A DNA stretch of 64,000 bases. Source: Paenibacillus sp. HB172176. GTDB taxonomy: Bacteria; Bacillota; Bacilli; Paenibacillales; Paenibacillaceae. The stretch spans positions 1 to 64,000 of the forward strand of contig NZ_JAATHD010000003.1 in assembly GCF_011947265.1 (NCBI RefSeq), read 5' to 3'. Of the stretch, positions 55,400-64,000 are shown piece after piece. Both the position numbers and the translations under genes were made by a program. Numbering within the stretch: position 1 is the first letter of the stretch; every line of letters starts with the position of its first letter. The notes beneath the pieces are model-generated. The model had not been told where the DNA came from, made no database searches, and was given only the letters and a program-made list of their open reading frames with translations.

Positions 55400-55431
55400 C
55401 AGATAAGCAAAACATCATGGGAGAGATAACG

Positions 55432-57834
55432 ATGAACAGTATGGAGCAAGCTGGCAAGCATGCGATTAAATTTGAAGGACCCGCGTCTGATTTTTTTGAA
55501 GGGGCGCTGCTTGGCAACGGCGGTCTTGGCGCGGTGGTGACGACAAGGCCGGACGCGGTAGTCATTCATTTCGGCCATAATAATGTATGGGATATTCGTA
55601 TTGCGGAGCAGCATCAAGAGAAGATCGGCACCTTCGAGGAGATTTTCGCCAAGCTGAAGAGGATTCCGGAGCATTTCGGCTCGCTGAACGAGGATCCGTG
55701 GTACAAGCAATATGTGGAAATGACGAGCGAAAATTATGACTTCCCTTATCCGCGGCCGATGCCTTGCGGCTCCTTGCTGCTTGGCTTCGATCGCAGAGAG
55801 GTCGAGGTGCTTGGTCATCGTTTGCGAATCGAGAGCGGCCTCTGCGAGATCGATTTTTTGGTTGGAGACGACGAAGCAACTTTGCTTGTGTTTGTGGATC
55901 AAGGGAAGGATCGCTTGTGGATGAAGCTCCAGGGGAAGAGCGGACAGAAGATTGGCAATCTCTTCAATCGCATTCGAATATTGCCCGATCCGCATACGCC
56001 GAAGGAGCTGCCGCGTTACGAGATAGAGTCAAGTATCGGGGAGCGGTTGCTCTCCTTCCGGCAGAAGCTGCCCTTTTCCCTGGAAGAGGGAGGGAGGAGT
56101 CAAGCCTTCAAAGACCGTGCCTTCCGCTTGTCGGTTCGCGCCGACGATGGCGTCTCCTTGCGGGAAAGCGGCAGGGAGCTTGAGCTTGGTTTCGAGCCGC
56201 ACGGGCAACGCGAGGCAGATGCGTTTACGCTTTGCGCAAGGCTCGAAGAAGGACTGGATTCGGATGTAAGCAAAGCATCCGCAGGAATTGCCAAGGAGGA
56301 TGCAGGCGCTAAGGCAGTTGATCGGCATGCTTTCCATACCGCGTTTCAATCATCCCTGGAGAGATGGCGGCAATTCTGGAACCAATCCGGGGTTTGGCTC
56401 GACGATTCGTTCCTGGAGAGCATTTGGTATCGCAATTTGTATTTTTTTCAATGCTCGGTGAAGTCGGAAGCAACCTGTCCCGGCATCTTCGCGAACTGGA
56501 GCTACGGCAGGATCGGCTCGGAATGGCATGGCGATTATCATATGAACTATAACACGCAGCAGCCCTTCTGGCTGGCCTTCTCGAGCAATCATGTCGACAA
56601 GCATCTGGCTTATGCGAATATGGTCGATCATGTGCTGCCCGTCAGCCGGAAGTGGGCGAAGGAGTATTACGGCTTGCGCGGAGCCTATTTTCCCCACTCC
56701 GCTTATCCGGTTGAGATGAATATGATGCCCTATCCCGTTCCCCATTGGGGCTGGGAGGTTTGCGAGACGCCATGGACTGTTCAGAGCTTATGGTGGCATT
56801 ATTTGTACACGATGGATCTTGTATTTCTGGAGGAACGGGCTTATGCGCCAATGAAGGAAGCGGCTCTTTTCATGGTGGATTATATGAAGAGAGCGGATGC
56901 TCGCGGAGAGGAATGGGGAGATGACCGGTATCATATCTTCCCTACAGTGGTGCCCGAGCTGTACGAGCTAACGCCGGGATTTCGGAAGAACAAGGATTGT
57001 ATCGTCGATTTGACCTTGACGAAGTTTCTGTTCCGGGCTTTCAGAGAGGCAAGCGAAGCACTGGGCAGACTGCAAGAGGAAGGAGAGCTTCTTGCGGAGA
57101 TCGAGGATGTGCTGCTTCATTTCCCTGAATATCCGACGGCCGACTCGAAGCGAGGGAAGGTATTCGTATCGGTTGACGGTGAGGATCCGGAGGTCGTGTA
57201 CAATGTTCCGAATAGCGTGTCGACCGTGTTCCCGGGTGAGGAGCATGGCTTGCATTCTTCTGATGACAGCTATGAGATTGCGGCTAATTCTTATATGAAT
57301 CACCGCAATGAAGGCGGCAATGAGTTGGTCTTCTTGAATATGGCGGGAGCGCGTCTCGGCAAGCTGGATCTGGAACGCTTCAAGCGGCAAATCTCTTATT
57401 GCATGCTGCCGAACGGGACCTGCACCGATATGCTCCTGGAATCCGGCGGAAGGTACGAGGATACAACGCCATTTGATTATATGGCGCCGATGGGCATTTG
57501 GTTCGAAAATTTCGCATTGTCGGCCGTCATTAATGAGTGTCTGCTTCAGAGCTATAACGGCATTTTGCGGTTTTTCCCGAATTGGCCGCTGGAGCAGAGA
57601 GCGGCGTTCGCTACTCTGCGGGCGGTTGGCGGCTTTCTCGTCAGCGCCAAGGCGGAAGCGGGCCGAATAGAGGAGATCGATATTGTCAGCGAAGCGGGAG
57701 CTATGCTGCGCATTTATAATCCGTGGAGCAAAGCTCGCGTCATTCGCGGAGTAGAAGAGACGGTCGAGCATGACAGCGTGCTCGTTATCGAGACGCGGAA
57801 GGGAGAAGGCATTCGACTTCTGCCGGGGAATTAG
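55432..57834 (+). CDS. GH95-like six-hairpin glycosidase
   Basis: About 800 residues, no signal peptide. The N-terminal beta domain has FFEGALLGNGGLGAVVTTRP, and the helical barrel has WHGDYHMNYNTQQPFW, which parallels HLDVNTQMNYYP of GH95. YFPHSAYPVEMNMMPYP and WWHYLYTMDLVFLEERAYA are other barrel motifs. It is clearly related to the GH95 clan but far from the GH95 gene at 28402, so specificity is open (fucosidase, L-galactosidase or another). GGGAGAG before ATG 55432 sets the start. It follows the GH27 gene by 32 nt and is probably co-transcribed. Confidence 0.78.
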   Translation: MNSMEQAGKHAIKFEGPASDFFEGALLGNGGLGAVVTTRPDAVVIHFGHNNVWDIRIAEQHQEKIGTFEEIFAKLKRIPEHFGSLNEDPWYKQYVEMTSENYDFPYPRPMPCGSLLLGFDRREVEVLGHRLRIESGLCEIDFLVGDDEATLLVFVDQGKDRLWMKLQGKSGQKIGNLFNRIRILPDPHTPKELPRYEIESSIGERLLSFRQKLPFSLEEGGRSQAFKDRAFRLSVRADDGVSLRESGRELELGFEPHGQREADAFTLCARLEEGLDSDVSKASAGIAKEDAGAKAVDRHAFHTAFQSSLERWRQFWNQSGVWLDDSFLESIWYRNLYFFQCSVKSEATCPGIFANWSYGRIGSEWHGDYHMNYNTQQPFWLAFSSNHVDKHLAYANMVDHVLPVSRKWAKEYYGLRGAYFPHSAYPVEMNMMPYPVPHWGWEVCETPWTVQSLWWHYLYTMDLVFLEERAYAPMKEAALFMVDYMKRADARGEEWGDDRYHIFPTVVPELYELTPGFRKNKDCIVDLTLTKFLFRAFREASEALGRLQEEGELLAEIEDVLLHFPEYPTADSKRGKVFVSVDGEDPEVVYNVPNSVSTVFPGEEHGLHSSDDSYEIAANSYMNHRNEGGNELVFLNMAGARLGKLDLERFKRQISYCMLPNGTCTDMLLESGGRYEDTTPFDYMAPMGIWFENFALSAVINECLLQSYNGILRFFPNWPLEQRAAFATLRAVGGFLVSAKAEAGRIEEIDIVSEAGAMLRIYNPWSKARVIRGVEETVEHDSVLVIETRKGEGIRLLPGN

Positions 57835-57887
57835 ATGCGCGGGAAGGAAGGCATCGATCCTTATAAACTAATCCTGTTATCAATCGC

Positions 57888-57935
57888 AAAAGCGGATTGA
57901 GTGCGCCTGATGGCTGCATTCGATCCGCTTTTTCT
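57888..57935 (+). terminator. Terminator after the GH27/GH95-like genes
   Basis: AAAAGCGGAT pairs with ATCCGCTTTT, extended inward by GAGTGC/GCATTC with one wobble, followed by T. Confidence 0.8.
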
Positions 57936-57967
57936 TGAAACGCCTTCACCTTGGCATTTACAAAAAG

Positions 57968-58000
57968 TTTAAGATTCATTTAAGAGTTTACCTGTACGAT
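57968..58000 (+). promoter_or_regulatory. Direct-repeat activator site and -10 box of the CotH-family gene
   Basis: TTTAAGATTCA (57968-57978) is followed directly by TTTAAGAGTTT (57979-57989), then 5 bp, then TACGAT (57995-58000). Tandem 11-bp repeats overlapping the -35 position are typical of OmpR/PhoB-type activators. The same layout occurs at 63669-63701 and 63800-63832. Confidence 0.7.
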
Positions 58001-58053
58001 GGGGGCAATGAACACGTAGAGTGCAAATTCGAGAATGGAGAGGACGATTGCAA

Positions 58054-59952
58054 ATGCTGAAGAATAAATGGACGATGCGGGCGGGGATGATGATACTATG
58101 CGCAATCATACTGACGGCATGCGACTTTGGAGGCAAATCGGACAAGAGTGAGGCCGGCAGCTCGCCGACCGTTGCCTATGCAAGCGAGATCAATAAAGCA
58201 GAGATCATGTCCATCTCTATCGATGCGGATCCGGATGAATGGCAGAATATGCTGGACACGGCGACCGAGGAGGAATATATTTCGGCGAATGTAACGATCA
58301 ACGGAACAACGATCGAGAATGTCGGCGTTCGTCCGAAGGGCAATTCGAGTTTGAGACAGGTTGCAAGCGACGAGGATTCGGACCGCTACAGCTTTAAGAT
58401 CAAATTCGATGAGTATGTCGATGATCAGACATGGATGGGCCTTGACAAGCTCGTCGTCAACAACATGATTACGGACAATAGTTATATGAAGGAATATCTC
58501 AGCTACGATATTATGAGCTATGCCGGCGTGGATGCGCCGCTGTTCGCGTTCGCCGATATTTCGGTAAATGGAGCTGCTTGGGGACTCTACCTGGCGGTCG
58601 AGGATATCGACAGCGGTTACCTGGCACGGGCCAAAAATGATGAAGGAGAGCTCTACAAGCCGAATAACGATAATTCGGAAGGCGGTATGGGCGGCATGCC
58701 GGGAGCAATGCCGGACGGCAACCAGCCTGCTGCAGGCGATGCGGCGAATCAAGGCAATGAATCGGCGGCTGAAAATACGGCCGCTCAGCAGCAAGACTCG
58801 GCAAGTACCTCGTCAGAGGGAACGACACCAACGAATGGTATGACGCCGCCGGATGGCATGGCGTTGCCTGATGGTGCGACGCCTCCCGACATGGGGACCG
58901 CGCAGGGAAATGACGGTGCTAACGGCCGACCGAACGGCGGCATGGGCGGCATGATGGGAGGCGGCAATCGCGGCGGCGGTGGCGGCATGAACGGTTCAGG
59001 AAACGGCGTGTCCCTCGTATATACCGATGATGAAATTTCCAGCTATTCGGCGATCTTCGACAATGCCGAGACGAAAACGACGGATGAGGATTATAAGCGA
59101 GTTATTGAAGCGCTGAAAAACTTGAACGCGGGCACTGATTTGGAGAAATATGTAGATGTTGACGCCGTTCTTCGTTATTTTGCGGCTCATACGGTTGTTG
59201 TGAACATGGACAGCTACACTTCAAATATGGGGCATAACTATTATCTGTATGAGAACGACGGGCAAATCAGCATGCTGCCTTGGGATTATAATATGGCGTT
59301 CGGCGGCTTCCAGGGAGGCTCGGCCTCCGATGTGATTAATCAGCCGATCGACACTCCGGTATCCGGCGTCACTTTGGAGGAGCGGCCGATTCTCGGCAAA
59401 CTGCTGGAAGTGCCGGAATATATGACGAAGTATCATGAATATTTGCAAAAGATTGTAGACGGATATTTCGCGGACGGCAAGTTCGAGGAGAAGGTGCAGA
59501 GCTTGAACAGTCTTATTGCGGACTACGTGAAGCAGGACCCCACCGCGTTCAACACCTATGAGGAATATGAAACGGCCGTTTCCGAGCTGATCAAGGTGGG
59601 CACGCTGAGAGCGGAGAGCATTCAAGGTCAGCTGGACGGCGATATTCCATCGACAACGGAAGGGCAGCAGGCGAATGCGGATGCGGATGCACTGATTGAT
59701 GCGTCGTCGGTCGACTTAACGAAGCTCGGCTCCAATGGCCCCGGAGGCGGCATGGGCGGAGGCGGCAACGGCTTTGGCCGCGGCGGCCAAGGCGGATTCC
59801 AGGGAGGTCAAGCTGGTCAAGGCGGCTTCCCTGGCGGCGGACAGAACCGTGCTCAGAATGGAGAGCAGAGCGGATCGCAGAATGGAACGCCGAGCGGGTC
59901 GCAGAATGGCGTGCAGGGCGGGTCGCAGAATGGCGCGCAGAGCGGTGCCTAG
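58054..59952 (+). CDS. CotH kinase-family lipoprotein with glycine-rich tail
   Basis: About 632 residues. Lipobox ILTAC, then the CotH-like protein-kinase fold: VGVRPKGNSS, DNSYMKEYLSYDIM, WGLYLAVEDID and the acidic metal motif MLPWDYNMAFGGF. A long low-complexity insert (about 220-325) rich in Gly, Met, Asn and Ala interrupts the kinase fold, and the C terminus is a Gly/Gln-rich tail with SGSQNG-type repeats. ATG 58054 follows GGAGAGGA. CotH of Bacillus subtilis is a spore-coat kinase, but lipoprotein versions next to VTC-domain genes are probably surface proteins. It shares a promoter architecture with the two-component system at 61673-63627. Confidence 0.87.
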   Translation: MLKNKWTMRAGMMILCAIILTACDFGGKSDKSEAGSSPTVAYASEINKAEIMSISIDADPDEWQNMLDTATEEEYISANVTINGTTIENVGVRPKGNSSLRQVASDEDSDRYSFKIKFDEYVDDQTWMGLDKLVVNNMITDNSYMKEYLSYDIMSYAGVDAPLFAFADISVNGAAWGLYLAVEDIDSGYLARAKNDEGELYKPNNDNSEGGMGGMPGAMPDGNQPAAGDAANQGNESAAENTAAQQQDSASTSSEGTTPTNGMTPPDGMALPDGATPPDMGTAQGNDGANGRPNGGMGGMMGGGNRGGGGGMNGSGNGVSLVYTDDEISSYSAIFDNAETKTTDEDYKRVIEALKNLNAGTDLEKYVDVDAVLRYFAAHTVVVNMDSYTSNMGHNYYLYENDGQISMLPWDYNMAFGGFQGGSASDVINQPIDTPVSGVTLEERPILGKLLEVPEYMTKYHEYLQKIVDGYFADGKFEEKVQSLNSLIADYVKQDPTAFNTYEEYETAVSELIKVGTLRAESIQGQLDGDIPSTTEGQQANADADALIDASSVDLTKLGSNGPGGGMGGGGNGFGRGGQGGFQGGQAGQGGFPGGGQNRAQNGEQSGSQNGTPSGSQNGVQGGSQNGAQSGA

Positions 59953-60057
59953 AAAGATGCGCAAGGAGCAGCCGAGAGCGGAATCTCAGAGTGGTTCTTA
60001 GAACGGCACTTAGAGACGCAAAGGCTGTGCTTTGCTGCCAAATGAACAGGAATGAAC

Positions 60058-60085
60058 AAGACCGCGCCTCGATGGCGCGGTCTTT
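60058..60085. terminator. Strong terminator after the CotH-family gene
   Basis: AAGACCGCGCC pairs perfectly with GGCGCGGTCTT around TCGAT. It lies between convergent genes and may act in both directions. Confidence 0.85.
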
Positions 60086-60177
60086 GACTGTGATAAAGCC
60101 CCGGGCCGAGCAGCAACGCAGAAAACCAGCGTTGCAGAATTGAAGTCGGTTCCCGCAGCTCGCTTCTTTACGCGACA

Positions 60178-61008
60178 TTAAAGATCGAAATAATGTCCCT
60201 GCTCGAGATCCGCGATAAGCGAAGGGTGGACGGGACGCCAATTCAAAAGCTCCTGAGTGCTCGCGCTCGACCTTGGAATATCGAGCGCCGCAAGGAAGCC
60301 GAGAAAGCCGAAATGGGCATCCGCCTCTTCGCGGGCAATGCTAACCGTCGGCACATTCAGATTTCGGCCGATGATGCCGGCGATCTCCCGGAACGGAATG
60401 CCCTCGTCGCCGACTCCGTCGAGACGCGACCCTGCCGGAGCGGCTTCAAGCGCCATGCGGAATAGAGGAGCCGCGTCGAGGCGATGCACGGCCGGCCAAC
60501 GGTTGAGCCCATCGCCGATATAAGCGGAAAAGCCCTTCGAGCGGGCGATGTTAATGAGCAGGGGAACGAAGCCCTTGTCGCCTTCGCCGTGCACGGACGG
60601 AGCGAGCGATACGATGGATGTGCGCACGCCTCGCTCAGCCAATGCAAGGACCGCATTCTCCGACGCTTCCCCATTCGCATGCGCTGTTATGACGAACGGC
60701 TTGCCGGAGCCTTCGAGCGCTGCCCCCATCGATTCGATCGCACGCAGGTCGATTGCAAGCGATCCGGCGAAATCCGAGAAGTCGTGTCTGAAAGCCAGAT
60801 GAATAACACCGTCCGCTGCGGCTGCTCCTTGACGAAGGCTTTCCAAATCTTCAAGATCCCCATGATGAACCTCTGCGCCGATTTGCTTCAACAGAGCCGC
60901 TCCTTGCTGGGATCGGGTTAGTCCGACAACCGCATGTCCAGCCTGCAGAAGCTCCCGAACGACAGACGAACCGATATAGCCTGTTGCTCCTGTCACGAAT
61001 ATTCGCAT
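60178..61008 (-). CDS. NAD(P)-dependent epimerase/dehydratase-like SDR
   Basis: 276 residues of the extended/atypical SDR type with the N-terminal nucleotide-binding motif FVTGATGYIGSSVVRELL. The usual YxxxK pair is not seen, as in many NmrA-like or epimerase-like members. It is divergent from a MerR gene, a common pairing in which MerR controls the SDR. The substrate is unknown. Confidence 0.85.
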   Translation of the reverse strand: MRIFVTGATGYIGSSVVRELLQAGHAVVGLTRSQQGAALLKQIGAEVHHGDLEDLESLRQGAAAADGVIHLAFRHDFSDFAGSLAIDLRAIESMGAALEGSGKPFVITAHANGEASENAVLALAERGVRTSIVSLAPSVHGEGDKGFVPLLINIARSKGFSAYIGDGLNRWPAVHRLDAAPLFRMALEAAPAGSRLDGVGDEGIPFREIAGIIGRNLNVPTVSIAREEADAHFGFLGFLAALDIPRSSASTQELLNWRPVHPSLIADLEQGHYFDL

Positions 61009-61067
61009 GAATTATTCCTCCTTATGTGGTTGAGTAATGGAACAATTTCAGTGTAAACTATGAAGTG

Positions 61068-61085
61068 AACTCTAAGGCAAGAGTT
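61068..61085. promoter_or_regulatory. MerR-type dyad between SDR and merR-like gene
   Basis: AACTCT and AGAGTT form an inverted repeat around 6 bp, in the short intergenic region of the divergent pair. MerR proteins bind such dyads inside promoter spacers. Confidence 0.5.
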
Positions 61086-61105
61086 ATCTTTGGAGGAGTG
61101 TCGCT

Positions 61106-61525
61106 ATGAGAATTCAGGAATTGGCCGACAAGGCGGGGCTAACCGCCCACACGATTCGGTATTATGAGAAGGAAGGTCTGTTTGACCGTCGGCATGTTCG
61201 GAGAGAAGAAAATAATTACCGCAGCTATTCCGATGAAGCGCTCGATCGTCTGAAGCTCATCAAAAAATTCCAGGGCATTGGATGCTCGCTTGCCGAATTG
61301 AAGGTCATACTGCAAGATCACGATTCGCATACGTTGTCTAATGAAGAAGTAATGGGATGGATACGCGGCAAGATAAGCGAGATTGAAAGCAAGAAGGAAG
61401 AATACGATCATATGCTGGATACGCTTCATTGGATGATGGAATACAGAATGGCTTTAATGAATGATCCGCGAAAAGCGGAAGAGATGTTAGAGCAATTACG
61501 AAAGCTGACGGGCCTTAATCTATAA
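61106..61525 (+). CDS. MerR-family transcriptional regulator
   Basis: 139 residues: N-terminal MerR helix-turn-helix (MRIQELADKAGLTAHTIRYY, then EKEGLF) and a coiled-coil dimerisation helix. No cysteine cluster for metal binding, so it is probably an organic-molecule or aldehyde sensor type. TGGAGGAG precedes the ATG. It probably controls itself and the divergent SDR. Confidence 0.92.
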   Translation: MRIQELADKAGLTAHTIRYYEKEGLFDRRHVRREENNYRSYSDEALDRLKLIKKFQGIGCSLAELKVILQDHDSHTLSNEEVMGWIRGKISEIESKKEEYDHMLDTLHWMMEYRMALMNDPRKAEEMLEQLRKLTGLNL

Positions 61526-61615
61526 AAGCCGCGGGATCTATTAATCGTCCTGTATTGCCTGCTCTGTATCGCCTGCCCTGTATCAGGTTAAATTCTGAAT
61601 ACTTGCCAAGCAGAA

Positions 61616-61651
61616 AGAGGACGCTCCGGTTTTACCGGGAAAGCGTCCTCT
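61616..61651. terminator. Bidirectional terminator between MerR and histidine kinase genes
   Basis: AGAGGACGCT pairs with AGCGTCCTCT, with an inner CCGGT/ACCGG hairpin. It serves two convergent genes. Confidence 0.8.
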
Positions 61652-61672
61652 TGATTACCGTCGTCACATGAG

Positions 61673-62950
61673 TTAAAGCGCCGGCAAATGCAATACGAAT
61701 GTAGTGGATTCTCCTACTACGCTGCGTACGGACAGCTTGCCGCCATGCTGCTCTACAATGGATTTGGCAATAGCAAGACCGAGTCCGTGTCCGCCCTGCG
61801 CGCGCGAACGAGAGGTATCCGTGCGATAGAAGCGGTCGAAGATGCGATCCAGATGCTCGGGAGAGATGCCTTCTCCCGTATTCGTCACAGAGAGCACCGC
61901 ATCATTCTGTTTTTTCTTCAGCGTTAGCGTGATCGCTCCCTGCGGATTTGCATACTTAATGGCATTGTCGAGCAAAATCATAATAACCTGCATCATTTGC
62001 TCTGCGCTTCCCTTCGTCATCAGGCCGGGCTCAATTTCGTAATCGAAGCGAAGCTGTTTCTCGAAGATGACGGCTTCCATGGTGAGCATGATCGTCTCGA
62101 GCGCATCGCTGAGATTGTATTCGGTATGCAATGTCGCGATCCGCGCATCCTCCATCTCGGTCAGATAGAGCAGATCGCCCGTCAGCTTGGCCATTCGCTG
62201 CGTCTCTTGCTTGATGTAGTTCAGCCATTTCTCCTGACTTGCGATCGTGTCGTCGCGATTGGCAAGCAGAACGTCGGTATTGGTCTGAATAACCGCAAGC
62301 GGCGTTTTCAGTTCGTGCGAAGCATCGGCTATAAACTGCTTCTGTTTCTCGAATGCTTCTTTGACAGGCTTGATGGAACGGCTGGCGAACATCCGGCTGA
62401 TCCAATAAATAACAATCAGCATGCCGAGTCCAACAGCCAGGAAGGTATAGATTAAATTCGTCAAAATGCCTTGCTGGGCGGTGACGTCCATGAAGACGAA
62501 CAAGGTTCCGATGGCAATCGGCTGCGCATGGAAGGCCCAGTCGTTGCCATCGATAGTGAATTGTCCGGTCTCGTCACCTGTCTCAAGCGCCTTGCCGAGC
62601 GCTTCCACATATAGAGCTTGCTCCAGATCGAAGCGCGATTCCATATCAATGAGGGCATTGTTCGCGTCCGCCAGCAGCATGAACGATACGGTCTTGCCCA
62701 GCGGAGGTTCCCCGAAGTCCGAATTGAAAGGCGAGCCTCCGGGCTTAATGCCCGCGTCCTGCCCGCCGCGCTGTCTTCCGTCGCCAGGCGCATTGCGATA
62801 AAACTCGGTAATGTTATGCAATTCGACATCGATATCCCGCCGCACGTTCTGATAGGTGATGGCATAGATGGCCGCGAATGCAACAAGCATCATGATGGTT
62901 ATCGTGATGAGATTGAGAAGCAGAAAGCGGTTTTTCAGCTTTTTGAACAT
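61673..62950 (-). CDS. Two-component sensor histidine kinase
   Basis: 425 residues. Transmembrane helices at about 9-32 and 163-185 enclose a small extracellular domain. The phospho-acceptor is His212 in DASHELKTPLAVI, and the ATPase domain has the N box (MILLDNAIKYANPQG) and GGHGLGLAIAKSI. It overlaps the response-regulator gene by 16 nt, so the two are co-expressed. The stimulus is unknown; envelope stress is a common role for this class. Confidence 0.94.
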   Translation of the reverse strand: MFKKLKNRFLLLNLITITIMMLVAFAAIYAITYQNVRRDIDVELHNITEFYRNAPGDGRQRGGQDAGIKPGGSPFNSDFGEPPLGKTVSFMLLADANNALIDMESRFDLEQALYVEALGKALETGDETGQFTIDGNDWAFHAQPIAIGTLFVFMDVTAQQGILTNLIYTFLAVGLGMLIVIYWISRMFASRSIKPVKEAFEKQKQFIADASHELKTPLAVIQTNTDVLLANRDDTIASQEKWLNYIKQETQRMAKLTGDLLYLTEMEDARIATLHTEYNLSDALETIMLTMEAVIFEKQLRFDYEIEPGLMTKGSAEQMMQVIMILLDNAIKYANPQGAITLTLKKKQNDAVLSVTNTGEGISPEHLDRIFDRFYRTDTSRSRAQGGHGLGLAIAKSIVEQHGGKLSVRSVVGESTTFVLHLPAL

Positions 62951-63627
62951 GCGTCCGTCACCTCCATTACGTACCCGACGCCTCGAATCGTCGTGATCCG
63001 CACGGAGGATTGCAGGAATGTCAGCTTCTTCCGGAGGAACGAGATGTACACCTCCACATTGTTATATTCAACATCCGAATCAAACCCCCACAGCTTTTCA
63101 ATGATTTGCTCCTTCGAGGTTACCGCTTGCTTGCGCGTAAGAAGCAGCTCCAGCAGCTCGCATTCCTTCAAATTAAGCTTCAATTCCTTGCCTTTCACAG
63201 TTACCTTTAGCTGGGAAGTATTCAGCTCGATATCGCCGTACGTCAGTCCTTCCTCGGGGAGCACCTCGCCTTTGCGGCGCAATGCGGCGCGAATGCGAGC
63301 GAGCAGCTCTTCCGTGGAGAAGGGCTTGGCGATATAATCATCCGCTCCATGATCAAGTCCCGCGACCTTATCCGAGATTTCCCCCTTGGCCGTGAGCAGA
63401 ATGACCGGAGTGGGGACGCCTTCGCTGCGGAGCTTCTTCAGCACGGCGATTCCATCCATCTTCGGCATCATGATGTCGAGCAGAAGCAGATCATAGATGC
63501 CGCTTAACGCATAATCGTAGGCGGCTTGGCCGTCATGCACGACATCCGCCGAATAATGCTGCTTCTTTAATATTTGGGACAAGGCCTCAGCCAAATGCAT
63601 CTCGTCTTCCGCGATCAAAATCCTCAT
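62935..63627 (-). CDS. OmpR/PhoB-family response regulator
   Basis: 230 residues: receiver domain with acceptor Asp51 (LLLLDIMMP) and a C-terminal winged helix (about 130-225, KECELLELLLTRKQAVTSKE and TIRGVGYVM). AGAGGATG precedes the ATG at 63627. Direct repeats of the kind this family binds lie at its own promoter and at those of the CotH and VTC genes, so it is likely autoregulated and drives both genes. Confidence 0.94.
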   Translation of the reverse strand: MRILIAEDEMHLAEALSQILKKQHYSADVVHDGQAAYDYALSGIYDLLLLDIMMPKMDGIAVLKKLRSEGVPTPVILLTAKGEISDKVAGLDHGADDYIAKPFSTEELLARIRAALRRKGEVLPEEGLTYGDIELNTSQLKVTVKGKELKLNLKECELLELLLTRKQAVTSKEQIIEKLWGFDSDVEYNNVEVYISFLRKKLTFLQSSVRITTIRGVGYVMEVTDACSKS

Positions 63628-63668
63628 GATCGTTCATCCTCTGCTTATGTTCTATCTTGCTTGCTTCT

Positions 63669-63701
63669 ATTATAACAATTCAACCTTGAATCAACCTTAA
63701 C
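63669..63701 (-). promoter_or_regulatory. Promoter of the two-component operon with direct repeats
   Basis: On the minus strand: GTTAAGGTTGA (plus-strand 63691-63701), then TTCAAGGTTGA (63680-63690), 5 bp, then a perfect TATAAT (63669-63674). The layout is the same as at the CotH and VTC promoters. Confidence 0.75.
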
Positions 63702-63799
63702 CTTTCGGGGCGGCCGCGGCAAGTCAAACAGTCGCATTAATAGGAAGAACTTCGTTCAGATATGCGGATGTTCCTGAAAGTTAAGGAATTGTAAATCCA

Positions 63800-63832
63800 T
63801 TTAAGATTCATTCAAGGTTGACCGTCTAAGAT
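63800..63832 (+). promoter_or_regulatory. Direct-repeat activator site and -10 box of the VTC-domain gene
   Basis: TTTAAGATTCA (63800-63810), TTCAAGGTTGA (63811-63821), 5 bp, then TAAGAT (63827-63832). The first repeat is identical to that at the CotH promoter and the second identical to that at the response-regulator promoter. Confidence 0.7.
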
Positions 63833-63884
63833 ACAGTCATAGGAGTTGAAGCATTAGCAATATCGCGGAAGGGAACGATGCATA

Positions 63885-64000
63885 GTGGCCATTGAAGTAT
63901 TCAACCGATATGAGAACAAGTATTTGCTTGATGATCTGGCGTACCGGCGCTTTTATAGCGATCTGCTGGATTATATGGAGCTTGATGAGTACAACAAACA
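63885..64000 (+). CDS. VTC-domain protein (polyphosphate-polymerase-like), N-terminal fragment
   Basis: Only 38 complete codons are in the window. The N terminus VAIEVFNRYENKYLLDDL (GTG start) carries the basic RYENKYLL opening seen in VTC-domain proteins. GGAAGGGAA lies upstream. VTC-domain genes are often found next to CotH-family and DUF4956 membrane genes; here the CotH gene is 4 kb away but shares the promoter design. The remainder lies beyond the right edge. Confidence 0.65.
   Translation, partial: MAIEVFNRYENKYLLDDLAYRRFYSDLLDYMELDEYNK

Overview
The window reads as chromosomal DNA of a Paenibacillaceae-like Firmicute (Paenibacillus or Cohnella type). The reasons are strong GGAGG ribosome sites, frequent GTG and TTG starts, several carbohydrate ABC importers that lack their own ATPase, large membrane-anchored AraC regulators with extracellular sensor regions, a CotH-family gene and many multidomain secreted glycosidases. 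The genus is inference. I saw no rRNA, tRNA, CRISPR array, phage gene or transposase.

Region 1 (1-14.8 kb) is a starch and cyclodextrin locus. It holds a secreted alpha-amylase with FnIII and CBM25 modules (cut by the left edge), a cytoplasmic cyclomaltodextrinase/neopullulanase, a LacI-type regulator, a divergent operon with a MalEFG-type importer, a GH13 lipoprotein and an MFS permease, and a cyclodextrin glucanotransferase (CGTase) whose catalytic residues match the canonical numbering. Extracellular starch would be turned into oligosaccharides and cyclodextrins, imported, and opened in the cytoplasm. LacI-type operators lie at the importer, lacI and amylase promoters.

Region 2 (14.6-23.5 kb) begins with two divergent promoters between the CGTase gene and an unusual four-gene operon. 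Each promoter is followed by the same 25-nt leader block and an intrinsic terminator ahead of the first gene. The operon encodes an esterase, a BtrH-like cysteine-peptidase-fold protein fused to an acyl carrier domain, an adenylate-forming ligase and a PhyH-type oxygenase. It looks like a small acyl-transfer pathway and is my main candidate for an undescribed system. Next come DoxX, a hexapeptide-acyltransferase/helical-barrel fusion with an internal ribosome site, and an AraC regulator.

Region 3 (23.7-30.7 kb) has SDR, FAH hydrolase, IclR, SDR and enolase-superfamily dehydratase genes, then a GH95 alpha-L-fucosidase. Together they fit oxidative (non-phosphorylating) L-fucose breakdown.

Region 4 (30.7-57.8 kb) is polysaccharide utilisation. 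It has two AraC/sensor regulators, three solute-binding lipoproteins, two permease pairs, a beta-helix protein with a CBM9-like domain, a sulfatase, a GH27 enzyme with repeated C-terminal modules and a GH95-like glycosidase. Three tandem-repeat arrays in intergenic DNA (30705-30959, 48964-49261, 49262-49516) share one 51-bp architecture although their sequences differ.

Region 5 (57.9-64 kb) has a CotH kinase-like lipoprotein, an SDR/MerR divergent pair, an OmpR/histidine-kinase system and the start of a VTC-domain gene. The CotH, response-regulator and VTC promoters share two 11-bp direct repeats placed 5 bp before the -10 box, which defines a likely regulon.
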